Assembly (NCBI RefSeq): GCF_001642575.1 | Contig: NZ_LXNG01000031.1 | Span: forward strand, 1-37,496 | Length of the DNA stretch: 37,496 nucleotides | Direction of reading: 5' to 3' | Source of the DNA: Xanthomonas floridensis | GTDB taxonomy: Bacteria; Pseudomonadota; Gammaproteobacteria; Xanthomonadales; Xanthomonadaceae | Shown here: positions 14,415 through 22,914 of the stretch, piece by piece | How positions within the stretch are numbered: the first letter of the stretch is position 1 | How the letters are laid out: every line of letters starts with the position of its first letter | Notes under the pieces: generated by a model | What the model saw: only the letters and a program-made list of their open reading frames with translations | What the model was told of the DNA's origin: nothing | The model's database searches: none | Program-made: the position numbers and the translations under genes

Positions 14415-17312
14415 GTGACCCCTGCCGCTGTACAGCATCACGCGCACGCGGCCAAAGCGCGTGCAACCCCATGCGGCGCGCGTCTGCCACTACCGCGCGC
14501 CCTGGGTCTGCGGGCGTTGCTGTCTCGCCTCGACAATTGCGGCTGTGACCTGCGCCCGGACACGCGGCAGCGGCACGCCAGGCGCACGCTGCGTGCTGGT
14601 CTGGTCGCGCTTGTCTGCATCCTCGGCGCAGCAACTGTCGCCGATGCAGTGGCAGCACCGCCGAGCGGCGCAGCGCGCGAGCGGCTGTCGCTGGATGCAG
14701 GCTGGCGTTTCCAGCGCGGCGATCCGCCTGGCAACACCGTGGTGCTCGACTACGACGTGCGCCCGGAGGTCGTTCGCAGCGAGGATGGCAAGGTGGCCGA
14801 TGCGCGCCCGGACCAGGCGCAGCAACCGCAGGCATCGTCGAACGCAGTGCTCAAGCCGTGGATCCTGCCAACCGCCAACGCATTGATCGCCGATCCCGCA
14901 CAACGCCATCGGCGTCCGCCCGGCCATCCAGGCAGCGGCGTGGCGTATGTACAGGCAGGCTTCGACGACAGCCGCTGGCAACGTGTGGACCTGCCGCACG
15001 ACTGGGCCATCGCCGGGCCGTTCCTGGCCGAGGGCCCCTACGGCGGCATGGGCCGGCTGGCGAGCTGGGGCGTGGGTTGGTATCGCAAGACGTTGGATCT
15101 TCCGGCCAGCGATCGCGGCCGCTCGCTGTTTCTCGATCTCGATGGCGCGATGTCTTATGCCACCGTCTGGTTCAACGGCAAGCTGGTCGGCGGTTGGCCT
15201 TACGGCTACAGCTCCTGGCGCGTTGACCTGACTCCGTATGCCATTCCCGGCGGGCGCAACCAGCTGGCGATCCGCCTGGACAACCCGCCCGACTCGGCGC
15301 GCTGGTATCCCGGCGGCGGGCTGTATCGCCATGTGTGGCTGACCAAGACCGCACCGCTGCACATCGCACAGTGGGGGACGCAACTGACCACGCCGCAGGT
15401 GTCGGCGGCATCGGCGCAGGTGCAGCTGGCCGTGACGGTGGACAACGCTGCACAGACCGCAGCGCAAGTGCAGGTCAGCACCGCCATCTATGTGCTCGAC
15501 GCAGCGAGTGGCACCCCCAGTGGCGCAGCGGTCGCGCAGATCCCCGCAGCGCAGATAGCCGTGCCTGCCGGCGGCAGCGCACGTGTGCAAGGCACTGTGC
15601 AGATCGCCAATCCACGGCTGTGGGGGCCACCGCCCACCCAGCAGCCGCACCGCTATGTGGCGGTGACCGAAGTGCGCCAGGTCGGGCAGCTGGTGGACCG
15701 CTACGACACCCCGTTCGGCATCCGCAGCATCGTGTTCGATGCCGACAACGGCCTGCTGGTCAATGGCGAGCATGTGCCGATTCGCGGCGTGAACAATCAC
15801 CACGACCTGGGCGCATTGGGCGCCGCGTTCAATGTGCGCGCCGCCGAGCGCCAGCTACAGGTGCTGCAGCAGATGGGTGCCAATGCCATCCGCATGAGCC
15901 ATAACCCGCCTGCGCCGGAACTGCTGGAACTCACCGACCGTATGGGCCTGCTGGTGGTGGACGAGGTCTTCGACAGCTGGGAAATGAAGAAAACCCCGCT
16001 GGACTTCCACCTGGTGTTTGCGCAGTGGCACGAGCCGGACCTGCGCGCGATGCTGCGCCGCGACCGCAACCATCCATCGGTGATGCTGTGGAGCGTGGGC
16101 AACGAGGTCGGCGAGCAATACACCGGTGAGCAGGGCGCTGCCATCGCGCGCAAGCTGCATGCCATCGTGCACGACGAAGATCCCAGCCGGCCGGCCACGG
16201 CGGCGATGAACTACGCCTCGCCGGACATGCCGTTGCCGGCTGCATTGGATGTCATCAGCCTCAACTACCAGGGCGAGGGCATTCGCGATACGCCGGAGTT
16301 CGAAGGCACCGAGCGCATTCGCAAGCAACCGCAATACCCGGCGTTCCATGCGAAGTTTCCGCACAAGGCGATCCTCAGCAGCGAGACGGCCTCGGCACTG
16401 AGCAGCCGCGGGGTGTATCTGTTTCCGGTGACGCCGGACAGCAGCGCACCGGTCCGTGAGGGGCGTGGCGGCGATGCGGTGGCGCATCAGGTCAGTGCGT
16501 ACGAGTTGCATGCGGTGGACTTCGGTTCCAGCGCGGACAAGGTGTTCGCCGCGCTGGACCGGCACCCGTACGTGGCCGGCGAATTCGTCTGGACCGGCTT
16601 CGACTATCTGGGCGAGCCCACGCCGTACTACAGCTCGCGCAGCTCCTATTCCGGCATCCTGGATCTGGCGGGGTTTCCCAAGGATCGCTACTGGCTGTAC
16701 CAGTCGCGGTGGCGTCCGGACCTGCCAATGGCGCACCTGCTGCCGCACTGGAGCTGGCCGGGACGCGAGGGCCAGGTCACCCCGGTGCATGTGTTCACCT
16801 CCGGCGACGAGGCCGAGTTGTTCGTCAACGGCGTCTCGCAGGGGCGCAAGCGCAAGGGACCGCTGCAGTACCGCCTGCGTTGGGATGCGGTGGTGTACCA
16901 GCCCGGCGAGTTACGCGTGCAGGCGTACCGCAACGGCACACCGTGGGCAAGCGACCAGGTGCAGACAGCAGGCCGTGCCGCACGCATGCAGGCAACGCCG
17001 GACCGCAGCCGTATCCGTGGCGATGGCAAGGATCTGAGCTTCATCACCGTGCGCCTGCTCGATCGCGAGGGACGCGCTGCACCGACCGCGGGCGACCGCC
17101 TGCGCTTTCGCATCGAGGGACCGGGCGAACTGGTGGCCACCGACAATGGCGACCCGACCAACCTGGAGTCGTTCGTCTCGACACAACGCAACGCCTTCAA
17201 TGGCCTGTGCCTGGCCATTGTGCGTGCGCGCAACGGTGCGCGCGGGCCGATCACCCTGCATGTGGAATCAGACACGCTGCAGCCCACCAGCGTGCAGGTG
17301 CAGGCCGAATGA
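14415..17312 (+). CDS. gly2A: GH2-family exported glycoside hydrolase
   Basis: A 965-residue GH2 enzyme (beta-galactosidase/beta-glucuronidase superfamily), probably removing a side sugar from xylan fragments in the periplasm. After an unusual arginine-rich leader (residues 1-60) comes a hydrophobic signal segment (AGLVALVCILGAATVADAVA, 61-80). The sugar-binding jelly-roll has VDLPHDWAIAGPF, GWYRKTLDLP and YGYSSWRVDLTPY. The barrel holds RGVNNHHDLGALG, MGANAIRMSHNPP, acid/base E564 (WSVGNEVGE) and nucleophile E657 (ILSSETASALSS). C-terminal beta domains follow (HVFTSGDEAELFVNG, then FITVRLLDREG). I chose GTG 14415 because GGGAG precedes it; no closer start is in frame. It follows uxaC by 74 bases. 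Substrate (galactoside, glucuronide or xyloside) is unknown, and I am less sure of the symbol than of the family. Confidence 0.85.
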   Translation: MTPAAVQHHAHAAKARATPCGARLPLPRALGLRALLSRLDNCGCDLRPDTRQRHARRTLRAGLVALVCILGAATVADAVAAPPSGAARERLSLDAGWRFQRGDPPGNTVVLDYDVRPEVVRSEDGKVADARPDQAQQPQASSNAVLKPWILPTANALIADPAQRHRRPPGHPGSGVAYVQAGFDDSRWQRVDLPHDWAIAGPFLAEGPYGGMGRLASWGVGWYRKTLDLPASDRGRSLFLDLDGAMSYATVWFNGKLVGGWPYGYSSWRVDLTPYAIPGGRNQLAIRLDNPPDSARWYPGGGLYRHVWLTKTAPLHIAQWGTQLTTPQVSAASAQVQLAVTVDNAAQTAAQVQVSTAIYVLDAASGTPSGAAVAQIPAAQIAVPAGGSARVQGTVQIANPRLWGPPPTQQPHRYVAVTEVRQVGQLVDRYDTPFGIRSIVFDADNGLLVNGEHVPIRGVNNHHDLGALGAAFNVRAAERQLQVLQQMGANAIRMSHNPPAPELLELTDRMGLLVVDEVFDSWEMKKTPLDFHLVFAQWHEPDLRAMLRRDRNHPSVMLWSVGNEVGEQYTGEQGAAIARKLHAIVHDEDPSRPATAAMNYASPDMPLPAALDVISLNYQGEGIRDTPEFEGTERIRKQPQYPAFHAKFPHKAILSSETASALSSRGVYLFPVTPDSSAPVREGRGGDAVAHQVSAYELHAVDFGSSADKVFAALDRHPYVAGEFVWTGFDYLGEPTPYYSSRSSYSGILDLAGFPKDRYWLYQSRWRPDLPMAHLLPHWSWPGREGQVTPVHVFTSGDEAELFVNGVSQGRKRKGPLQYRLRWDAVVYQPGELRVQAYRNGTPWASDQVQTAGRAARMQATPDRSRIRGDGKDLSFITVRLLDREGRAAPTAGDRLRFRIEGPGELVATDNGDPTNLESFVSTQRNAFNGLCLAIVRARNGARGPITLHVESDTLQPTSVQVQAE

Positions 17313-17598
17313 GCGGCCTGCTGCGCACCGGCGTTGTGGGTTGCTTGCGCGGTGCGTTGCGGCCCTCATCAGCCAGGGTTCGCCCAGGAAGACACACGCC
17401 AACACGCCGCAGGTGCGTCGAGCGCACGCAAGGCGCCATGTATGCCAGCGCTGCGGAGCTCGTGCTCGTGGTTGCGCATGCTCGATGTCGTGGCGGTCCT
17501 GTCCAGCAATCGCGCGATGCACGGCGACTGCCCCCCCGCACCCATGGGACGCACACGCTGCATCCACAACCACACGCCTCTTTGACTGTGAGAACGCC

Positions 17599-18774
17599 AT
17601 GCATCACCGCCCCTGGCTGTCACGCTGCAGCTTGCTGTTCTGCCTGAGCGCAATCGCGGCATCCGCCACGGCAGCGCCGGCGTGCGCGCCCGGAGCGGTG
17701 ACGCTCAAGTCTGCCTATTCCAGGGGGTTTTTGCTGGGGACGGCAGTCAATGCCGAGATCGTCTCCGGCACGGACGCTGCCTCGGCGGCGCTGGTGGCCT
17801 GCCAGTTCAATGCGGTCACTGCGGAAAACGTGATGAAGGCCGAGGTCGTCGCGCCGCGGCCGGGGGTGTTCGATTTCGCCGCCGCCGACGCGTTTGTCGC
17901 CTATGCGCAGCGCCAGCGCATGTTCGTGGTCGGGCACACGCTGGTCTGGCACAACCAGACCCCGGAGTGGTTCTTCGTCGATGCGCAGGGCACACCCAAC
18001 ACCTCGGCTGCGCAGATCGAGCGCATGCGTGCGCATATCGAGCGGGTTGCCGGGCGCTATGTCGGCAAGGTGCAGGCCTGGGATGTGGTCAACGAAATCA
18101 TCGACGAAGACGGCAGCTACCGCGCCACCAACTGGGTACAACACGTCGGCGATGGTGACACCGTGGTGCGCAATGCCTTTGCATTCGCGCAGCGCTACGC
18201 ACCAGATGCCGAGCTCTACTACAACGACTTCAATGCCTGGCGGCCGGCCAAACGCGACGGCATCGTGCGCATGGTCAGGATGTTGCAGCAGGCCGGTATC
18301 CGCATCGATGGCGTCGGCATGCAGGGGCATTGGGGGCTGAACTACCCCAGCGTGCAGGACATCGAAGCGGCCATCGATGCGTATGCTGCGCTCGGCATCA
18401 AGGTGATGATCACCGAACTGGACGTGGACGTGTTGCCGGTCACCAAGGAAGGCCAGGTGATCGGAACGGGCCTGGCGCACAAGCAGTTCCAGCTGCCGGA
18501 ATTCAAGCGGTTTCTCGACCCGTATCGCGATGGGCTACCGCCACAGGTACAGGCGCAGTTGACCGCGCGTTATGCGGAACTGTTTGCGCTGTTCTGGCGC
18601 AAGCGCGACAAGCTGGCGCGTGTCAGCGTGTGGGGCGTCACCGACGGCATGTCGTGGAAGAACGACTACCCGGTTCCCGGCCGCACCAATTATCCCTTGC
18701 TGTTCGACCGCAGTCACCGGCCCAAACCTGCGCTGGCGTCGGTATTGGCGGTGCCCGCCGCTGCCGGGCAATAG
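17599..18774 (+). CDS. xyn10A: GH10 endo-beta-1,4-xylanase
   Basis: A 391-residue retaining xylanase. Sec signal MHHRPWLSRCSLLFCLSAIAASATA is followed by a canonical GH10 barrel: FLLGTAVN, FNAVTAENVMKAE, GHTLVWHNQTPEWF, acid/base E166 (WDVVNEIID), YYNDFNAW, GVGMQGHWGLNYP, nucleophile E273 (ITELDVDVLP) and the aglycone tryptophan region WGVTDGMSWKNDYP. All standard subsite residues appear intact, in contrast to the xyn10C product, so this looks like the main depolymerising xanthan-pathogen type xylanase, exported to the periplasm and possibly secreted. A 286-bp gap (17313-17598) separates it from gly2A; I found no convincing xyl-box or other gene there, so it may be read through from the upstream operon or have its own promoter. 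ATG 17599 is the only start giving a signal peptide. Confidence 0.93.
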   Translation: MHHRPWLSRCSLLFCLSAIAASATAAPACAPGAVTLKSAYSRGFLLGTAVNAEIVSGTDAASAALVACQFNAVTAENVMKAEVVAPRPGVFDFAAADAFVAYAQRQRMFVVGHTLVWHNQTPEWFFVDAQGTPNTSAAQIERMRAHIERVAGRYVGKVQAWDVVNEIIDEDGSYRATNWVQHVGDGDTVVRNAFAFAQRYAPDAELYYNDFNAWRPAKRDGIVRMVRMLQQAGIRIDGVGMQGHWGLNYPSVQDIEAAIDAYAALGIKVMITELDVDVLPVTKEGQVIGTGLAHKQFQLPEFKRFLDPYRDGLPPQVQAQLTARYAELFALFWRKRDKLARVSVWGVTDGMSWKNDYPVPGRTNYPLLFDRSHRPKPALASVLAVPAAAGQ

Positions 18775-18841
18775 CCGCGTTCGCCAGCATGCGCGGCACG
18801 CATGATGGCATGATGCTCGCACTTGAACCCGGACCTTGCCG

Positions 18842-19879
18842 ATGCGCTTGTCGCCCTATCTGTTGTTGGCCGTTCCGCTGCTGGCCATTGTCGCTGCCTG
18901 CACGAAGAAGGACACACCGCCACCGCGATTCGCCACCATCGGGCATCTGCAAAGCTTCGACCAGCGTTTCAGCAAGGTGGTCGCGGACGATGCACGCATC
19001 GAGAAGCTCACCGAAGGCTTCACCTGGTCAGAAGGCCCGGCGTGGGTGCGCAACGGGGGCTACCTGTTGTTCACCGATGTGCCGGAAAACAAGCTGTATC
19101 GCTGGTCCGAGGATGCTGGCCTGTCGGTGCTGCTGTCGCCGTCCGGCTACGTTGGCCCGGAACAGGCCACGCTACGCGAGGCCGGCGCCAACGGCCTGTA
19201 TGCCGAGCCGAGCGGCACGGTGCTGCTGGCCGATTCGGGCACGCGGATCGTGGCCAGGCTCGATCCGGCCACCCGCACGAAGACGCCGCTGGCCACCAGC
19301 TTCGACGGCAAGCGCTTCAATAGTCCCAACGATGTGGTGCGTCGCAACGACGGCGTGGTGTTCTTTACCGATCCGCCGTATGGCCTGAAGGATCTCAACG
19401 ACTCGCCGGTCAAGCAATTGCGCTACAACGGCGTGTACCGGCTGGACCCCGACGGCAGCGTGCACCTGCTGGACGACAGCCTGAGTTTCCCCAACGGCAT
19501 TGCGCTATCGCCGGATGAGCGCACCTTGTACGTGTCCAATTCCGACCCCAAACGGCCGATCTGGATGGCGTATGCGCTCGATGCGCAGGGTGCCGTCACC
19601 GGCAAGCGCGTGTTTGCCGATGCCTCGGATCTGGTCGCCAAGGACGCTCCCGGCCTGCCGGACGGCATGGCGGTCTCGTCTGACGGCCACCTGTTCGCCA
19701 CCGGCCCCGGCGGCGTCATCGTGTTCGACCCGTCCGGCCAGCGGCTGGGTCGCATCGAAACCGGTGAGGCCATCTCCAACTGCGCGTTCGGCAATGACGG
19801 CCATACCCTGTACATGACCTCGCACGCGATGCTGACCCGTGTGCGGGTCAAGCCGCTGGGGTTGCAGTTCGTGCGTTGA
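18842..19879 (+). CDS. SMP-30/gluconolactonase-like lipoprotein
   Basis: A 345-residue six-bladed beta-propeller of the SMP-30/gluconolactonase/LRE family, predicted to open sugar-acid lactones. The N-terminus MRLSPYLLLAVPLLAIVAAC has a lipobox ending at C20, so it is probably anchored to a membrane in the periplasm. Candidate metal ligands fit the family: Glu in WSEGPAW, Asn in FNSPNDVV and Asp in GLPDGMAV. Repeats such as GLYAEPSGTVLLADSG and NGIALSPDERTLYVSN mark the blades. It lies 67 bases after xyn10A on the same strand, so co-transcription is possible, and a role with aldonolactones released from plant cell-wall sugars is plausible but unproven. A perfect 12-bp hairpin about 100 bases after the stop may end the transcript. 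ATG 18842 was chosen over TTG 18836. Confidence 0.85.
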   Translation: MRLSPYLLLAVPLLAIVAACTKKDTPPPRFATIGHLQSFDQRFSKVVADDARIEKLTEGFTWSEGPAWVRNGGYLLFTDVPENKLYRWSEDAGLSVLLSPSGYVGPEQATLREAGANGLYAEPSGTVLLADSGTRIVARLDPATRTKTPLATSFDGKRFNSPNDVVRRNDGVVFFTDPPYGLKDLNDSPVKQLRYNGVYRLDPDGSVHLLDDSLSFPNGIALSPDERTLYVSNSDPKRPIWMAYALDAQGAVTGKRVFADASDLVAKDAPGLPDGMAVSSDGHLFATGPGGVIVFDPSGQRLGRIETGEAISNCAFGNDGHTLYMTSHAMLTRVRVKPLGLQFVR

Positions 19880-19980
19880 TGTTGTACTGCGCCTCTGCGC
19901 ATCTGGGCGGCAGCGCAGGGAGAGAGTCATTGCTCGCTGCGCGCGATCGTCGCCGCATCGTCCGGTGGCTGCCGGCGCAG

Positions 19981-20007
19981 CCTCGCATTGGCAGCGCCAA
20001 TGCGAGG
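19981..20007. terminator. Strong 12-bp hairpin after the SMP-30 gene (terminator-like)
   Basis: CCTCGCATTGGC (19981-19992) pairs perfectly with GCCAATGCGAGG (19996-20007) around a 3-base loop. It lies between convergent genes, 101 bases past the plus-strand SMP-30 stop and 87 bases past the minus-strand Kelch stop. The plus strand continues CGTTTG, a weak T-tract. It is suited to ending transcription from both sides, although no strong U-run proves it. Confidence 0.55.
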
Positions 20008-20063
20008 CGTTTGATGGGAGCGTCGCTGCCGGAGTCGGCAAGCGGGTGTCACGTCGGCGCATG

Positions 20064-20087
20064 ACATCGCGCAGGCGCGCGCGATGT
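20064..20087. repeat. 9-bp stem-loop just after the Kelch gene stop
   Basis: ACATCGCGC (20064-20072) pairs perfectly with GCGCGATGT (20079-20087) over a 6-base loop, 7 bases beyond the Kelch gene stop on the minus strand. With the hairpin at 19981 it makes two strong structures in the 215-bp convergent gap. No T-run follows on the minus strand (the next bases read GTCATGCGCC), so a stabilising 3' structure is as likely as a terminator. Confidence 0.5.
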
Positions 20088-20094
20088 GGCCAAT

Positions 20095-21141
20095 TCAATC
20101 CGCCACTGTCGTGCGCTCCAGCATCAGCACATCGTCCAACTCCGGGCCGCCGCCACGATTGCCGCTTCCGGCGGCCAGGTACAGCGTGCCGTCGACGGCG
20201 GCAACCTGGGTGCCATGGCGGCCTTGCGGCAGTGCTGCCAGCGTGGTCCAGTTACCGGAGTTGGGGTCATAGGCCTCCACCTCGTCATGGGCCTTGACCT
20301 GCCGCATGCTCTCGCCGCCGATGATCAGCAGCCGGCCATTGCGTGCGATGGCGGCAGTGCCTGCCCGCTGCGTCGGCAATGCGGCCGGTGCCACTGACCA
20401 GGTGCCGCGCCCGATGTCATAGACATCGACTTCCGGAATGGTCTGGGCCAGGGTGTTGCCGCTTTCGTGCGCCGACCTGCGTCCACCGGCGGCATACAGT
20501 TTTCCGTCGATCACCACCGCATGGAAATGGTCGCGTGCGTGCGGGGCATCGGCCAGCTGCGTCCATTGCTGTGTCCTGGTATCGAAGGCATCCAGCCATG
20601 GCACATAGCCGCTCATGTGCCCGCGGGTGTTACCGCCTACCAGATACAGCACGCCCTCATGCGCCACCGCGCCTGCCGCGCCGCGGCGACGTTGTTTGGG
20701 AATCTCCGGCCCGACCTGCCAGTGGTCGGTCTGGGGATCGTAGATCAGCAGATTGCTCAGCGGCGTTTCCTCGGGGTAGTCGCCGGTGAGGCCGCCCACG
20801 AAATACAGCTTGCCGGACGACACCACTGCCTGCGCATGGCTGACCATCAGCGGCGGTGCACTGCCTTGTGACCAGCGGCGCGTGCGGGTATCGAAAATTT
20901 CCAGTGGGCGCTGATCGCGTCCACCGATCAGATACAGGCGCTCGCCGGTGGCCACCATGCTGTTTTCATGGCGCGCATGCGGCTTGTTGCGCGTGGTCAG
21001 CGCCTGCCATTGCTGCATCTGCTCAGATGGCGCCGGAGTAGTCGCTGGCGCTGCCTTGTCAGTCGCCTGACCCGGCGCAGGTAGAGTGCCGATCGCGGCA
21101 GCAAGCAGGCTTGCGCAGAACGAGGTCTTCAACAGGCGCAT
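20095..21141 (-). CDS. Exported Kelch-repeat beta-propeller protein
   Basis: A 348-residue periplasmic Kelch protein. It has a Sec signal (MRLLKTSFCASLLAAAIGTLPAPGQA) and six Kelch blades, each marked by a hydrophobic-GG motif: YLIGGRD, YFVGGLT, YLVGGNT, YAAGGRR, LIIGGES and YLAAGSG, with the linked W/Y-containing strands (RWSQ, HWQV, QWTQ, TWSV, NWTT). The last blade has GS in place of GG. Bacterial Kelch proteins of this size include N-acetylneuraminate epimerase (NanM), other sugar mutarotases and galactose-oxidase-like proteins. I see no copper ligands of an oxidase and cannot assign a reaction. It is convergent with the SMP-30 gene and monocistronic. GGAG lies nine bases before ATG 21141. 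A sugar-related role is only a guess from its location. Confidence 0.8.
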   Translation of the reverse strand: MRLLKTSFCASLLAAAIGTLPAPGQATDKAAPATTPAPSEQMQQWQALTTRNKPHARHENSMVATGERLYLIGGRDQRPLEIFDTRTRRWSQGSAPPLMVSHAQAVVSSGKLYFVGGLTGDYPEETPLSNLLIYDPQTDHWQVGPEIPKQRRRGAAGAVAHEGVLYLVGGNTRGHMSGYVPWLDAFDTRTQQWTQLADAPHARDHFHAVVIDGKLYAAGGRRSAHESGNTLAQTIPEVDVYDIGRGTWSVAPAALPTQRAGTAAIARNGRLLIIGGESMRQVKAHDEVEAYDPNSGNWTTLAALPQGRHGTQVAAVDGTLYLAAGSGNRGGGPELDDVLMLERTTVAD

Positions 21142-21442
21142 GCAGCGTTTCTCCAGTCACCGTGGCAGGCCAGTGTAGCGACACCTGCACGTCGATCCAC
21201 TCGCAAAAGCAGACTGATCTGCAGCCAGAGCTGGGGCGGCGGATGCTGTCTGTGCAGTGCGTGCTGTGCGAGCAACCGGGCTTGCCGAACCAACGCCATC
21301 GCAGTGTGCGCATTGGACAGGCCTAGGTACCGCCACGACGTTGATTGGCGCGTGGCACGCGCTGACACGCTCCCAGCCTCTTCACATGCAGCAGCATCAC
21401 GCATGCGAACACTACGGCAACTCGATACACCAGGAGAGGGTT
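21142..21442. other. Divergent promoter region between the Kelch and H1-like genes
   Basis: This 301-bp gap holds no credible gene. It must contain promoters for both divergent genes, but I cannot pick out convincing -35/-10 pairs. A small inverted repeat, GCGCGT/ACGCGC with a 3-base loop, lies at 21348-21362. Confidence 0.4.
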
Positions 21443-22432
21443 GTGGCACGCACACCAGCAAAGCAGGCGATTTCTACGATGCCGCCCAAGAACGTTGCCA
21501 GCGCCGCGGCACGCGGACTGCGGCTGCGCGAGCAGCATGGGCGTGGCGGTACCGCGATCGGCGTCGCGCGTGCACGTGATCTGTCTGCGCAGAAATCGCT
21601 TTCCACCCAGACCATTCGACGCATGCACGCCTATTTCGCGCGTCACAGCGTGGACAAGAGCGGCAAGGGCTGGGCCGACCGTAGCGCGCCATCGGCCGGC
21701 TATATCGCCTGGCTGCTCTGGGGCGGCGATGCAGGCCAGCGTTGGGCGGCGCGGCTGTACCAGCGGCTGGAGGATGCAGCCAACGCAGGGACCGCGACAG
21801 GCAAGAGCGTAGGGGCCGGTAGCACGGCCGCTGCCGACGCCCGTGGTACCAAGGCACGCACCGCCGGGAAGGCCGCAGTAAAACGCACTGCAAAGAAGAC
21901 CGCCGCAAACAAGGTCGCAAAGAAGGCAAGCGGAGCCTCTTCCGTGAAGAAGCCTACGGCAGGAAAAGCAGCGGCCAGGAACGCGCGGGCCGGTAGCGCG
22001 GCTACACGCAAATCTTCGACAGGCGCGCGCAAGGCTGGCGGCACGACGGCCGCCAGGAAGCCGGCTGCCAAGAAGGCTGCAGCAAGCAAGACCGCAGCCA
22101 GGAAAGCGACGGCGAACAAACGTCCTGCCAAGAAAACCACGACGAGAAAGACAGCTACTCGCCGACCTGCGGCCAGCAAGAGCGCCTCCACGCGCAGCAC
22201 CGCGAACAACAGCGCGGGCAAGGCTTCCGTGCCATGGAACACGCCAAACCCGAAGCGGACTTCGCGTAAACGTTCGCTTTCTCCAGCGCAGACGACACAG
22301 GCCAAACAGCGCGCCAAGGCAGCGGGCCGCCCCTATCCCAATCTGGTGGACAACATGGCAGTTGCACGTAAAGGCAACGCGGCCAAGAAGACGAGCGGAT
22401 CGCGCGCTGCGAAAAATACGGGCAGCCATTAG
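21443..22432 (+). CDS. Histone-H1-like lysine/alanine-rich basic protein with a conserved N-terminal domain
   Basis: A 329-residue very basic protein in three parts. Residues about 20-110 form a compact domain (GLRLREQHGRGGTAIGVARA, RRMHAYFARHSVDKSGKGW, PSAGYIAWLLWGGDAGQRWA). Residues about 135-265 are a low-complexity Lys/Ala/Thr/Arg tail full of AKK, AAKK, TARK and PAKK units, like eukaryotic histone H1 tails and bacterial HctA/AlgP-type proteins. The C-terminus has a second conserved motif (SLSPAQTTQAKQRAKAAGRPYPNLVDNM). The tail should bind DNA or RNA non-specifically. The N-terminal motif resembles segments linked to phage head-protease proteins, so a phage origin is possible. The GTG at 21443 has AGGAG six bases upstream and replaces the longer frame from 21257. 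Function unknown; no evident tie to xylan. Confidence 0.8.
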   Translation: MARTPAKQAISTMPPKNVASAAARGLRLREQHGRGGTAIGVARARDLSAQKSLSTQTIRRMHAYFARHSVDKSGKGWADRSAPSAGYIAWLLWGGDAGQRWAARLYQRLEDAANAGTATGKSVGAGSTAAADARGTKARTAGKAAVKRTAKKTAANKVAKKASGASSVKKPTAGKAAARNARAGSAATRKSSTGARKAGGTTAARKPAAKKAAASKTAARKATANKRPAKKTTTRKTATRRPAASKSASTRSTANNSAGKASVPWNTPNPKRTSRKRSLSPAQTTQAKQRAKAAGRPYPNLVDNMAVARKGNAAKKTSGSRAAKNTGSH

Positions 22433-22523
22433 CCACCAGCCACCAGCCCCTGCGTCTCAGGATGACCCGGTTGGCGCAAACGCTACAGCGGATGAGTGCG
22501 GCCGGGTTGCAGCTGACAGCAGA

Positions 22524-22682
22524 CTACGGTGCCGGACGTTGTCGCCTGCTGTCGCCGCGGCAGCGATCCGAGCAGTACTTCACCTCGTCCCATACCTTCT
22601 CCCACTTCTTGCGCCAGCGGAATGGTCGCCCACAATGAACGCAGACCTTTTCCGGCAAGTTCTGCTTCTTGTGGGGTGCCAT
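22524..22682 (-). CDS. DUF2256 zinc-ribbon miniprotein
   Basis: A 52-residue protein. It starts [20 protein letters not shown], continues [20 protein letters not shown] and ends [12 protein letters not shown]. The CVHC and CSDRC pairs form a four-cysteine zinc site, and the [35 protein letters not shown] pattern is the hallmark of DUF2256. Such proteins are small, basic and of unknown function, often encoded near photolyase/cryptochrome-type genes; none is seen here. The start at 22682 is the ATG of the GCCATGG context on the complementary strand; no strong Shine-Dalgarno is evident. It lies convergent to the H1-like gene, 91 bases beyond that gene's stop. It is easy to miss because it is short and longer false frames overlap it. 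Confidence 0.88.
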   Translation of the reverse strand: MAPHKKQNLPEKVCVHCGRPFRWRKKWEKVWDEVKYCSDRCRGDSRRQRPAP

Positions 22683-22914
22683 GGGGAAGGTTCCGGAGCG
22701 GTGCAGTGTGCTTCCAGCATGTCATGGCGACGTCCCGGACCGAAGTTCCGCTGTGCCGGTTTTTCATTTGGGGCACGCACCGGCATGCCAGGCGGCGTTT
22801 CCGCCAACGCCTGCGTGCATTGTCTATAGTGAGCGCAGGCTGGCCCGTGCAGATGCAAGCCACACCTCCGCAAACGGCGGCATGCACTGGCCGCATCGAC
22901 ATACAAGGACGCCC

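Noticed and set aside
12961..14835. A 624-codon open frame opposite uxaC and the gly2A start
   Set aside because: Antisense shadow of uxaC; no signal, no domain.
17440..17460. AGCGCT-containing site before xyn10A as a third xyl-box
   Set aside because: Only the six-base core matches; the flanking bases of the box are mostly wrong, so it is expected by chance.
22483..22906. Two longer minus-strand frames covering the DUF2256 gene
   Set aside because: They lack family features, while the short frame carries the full DUF2256 cysteine pattern.
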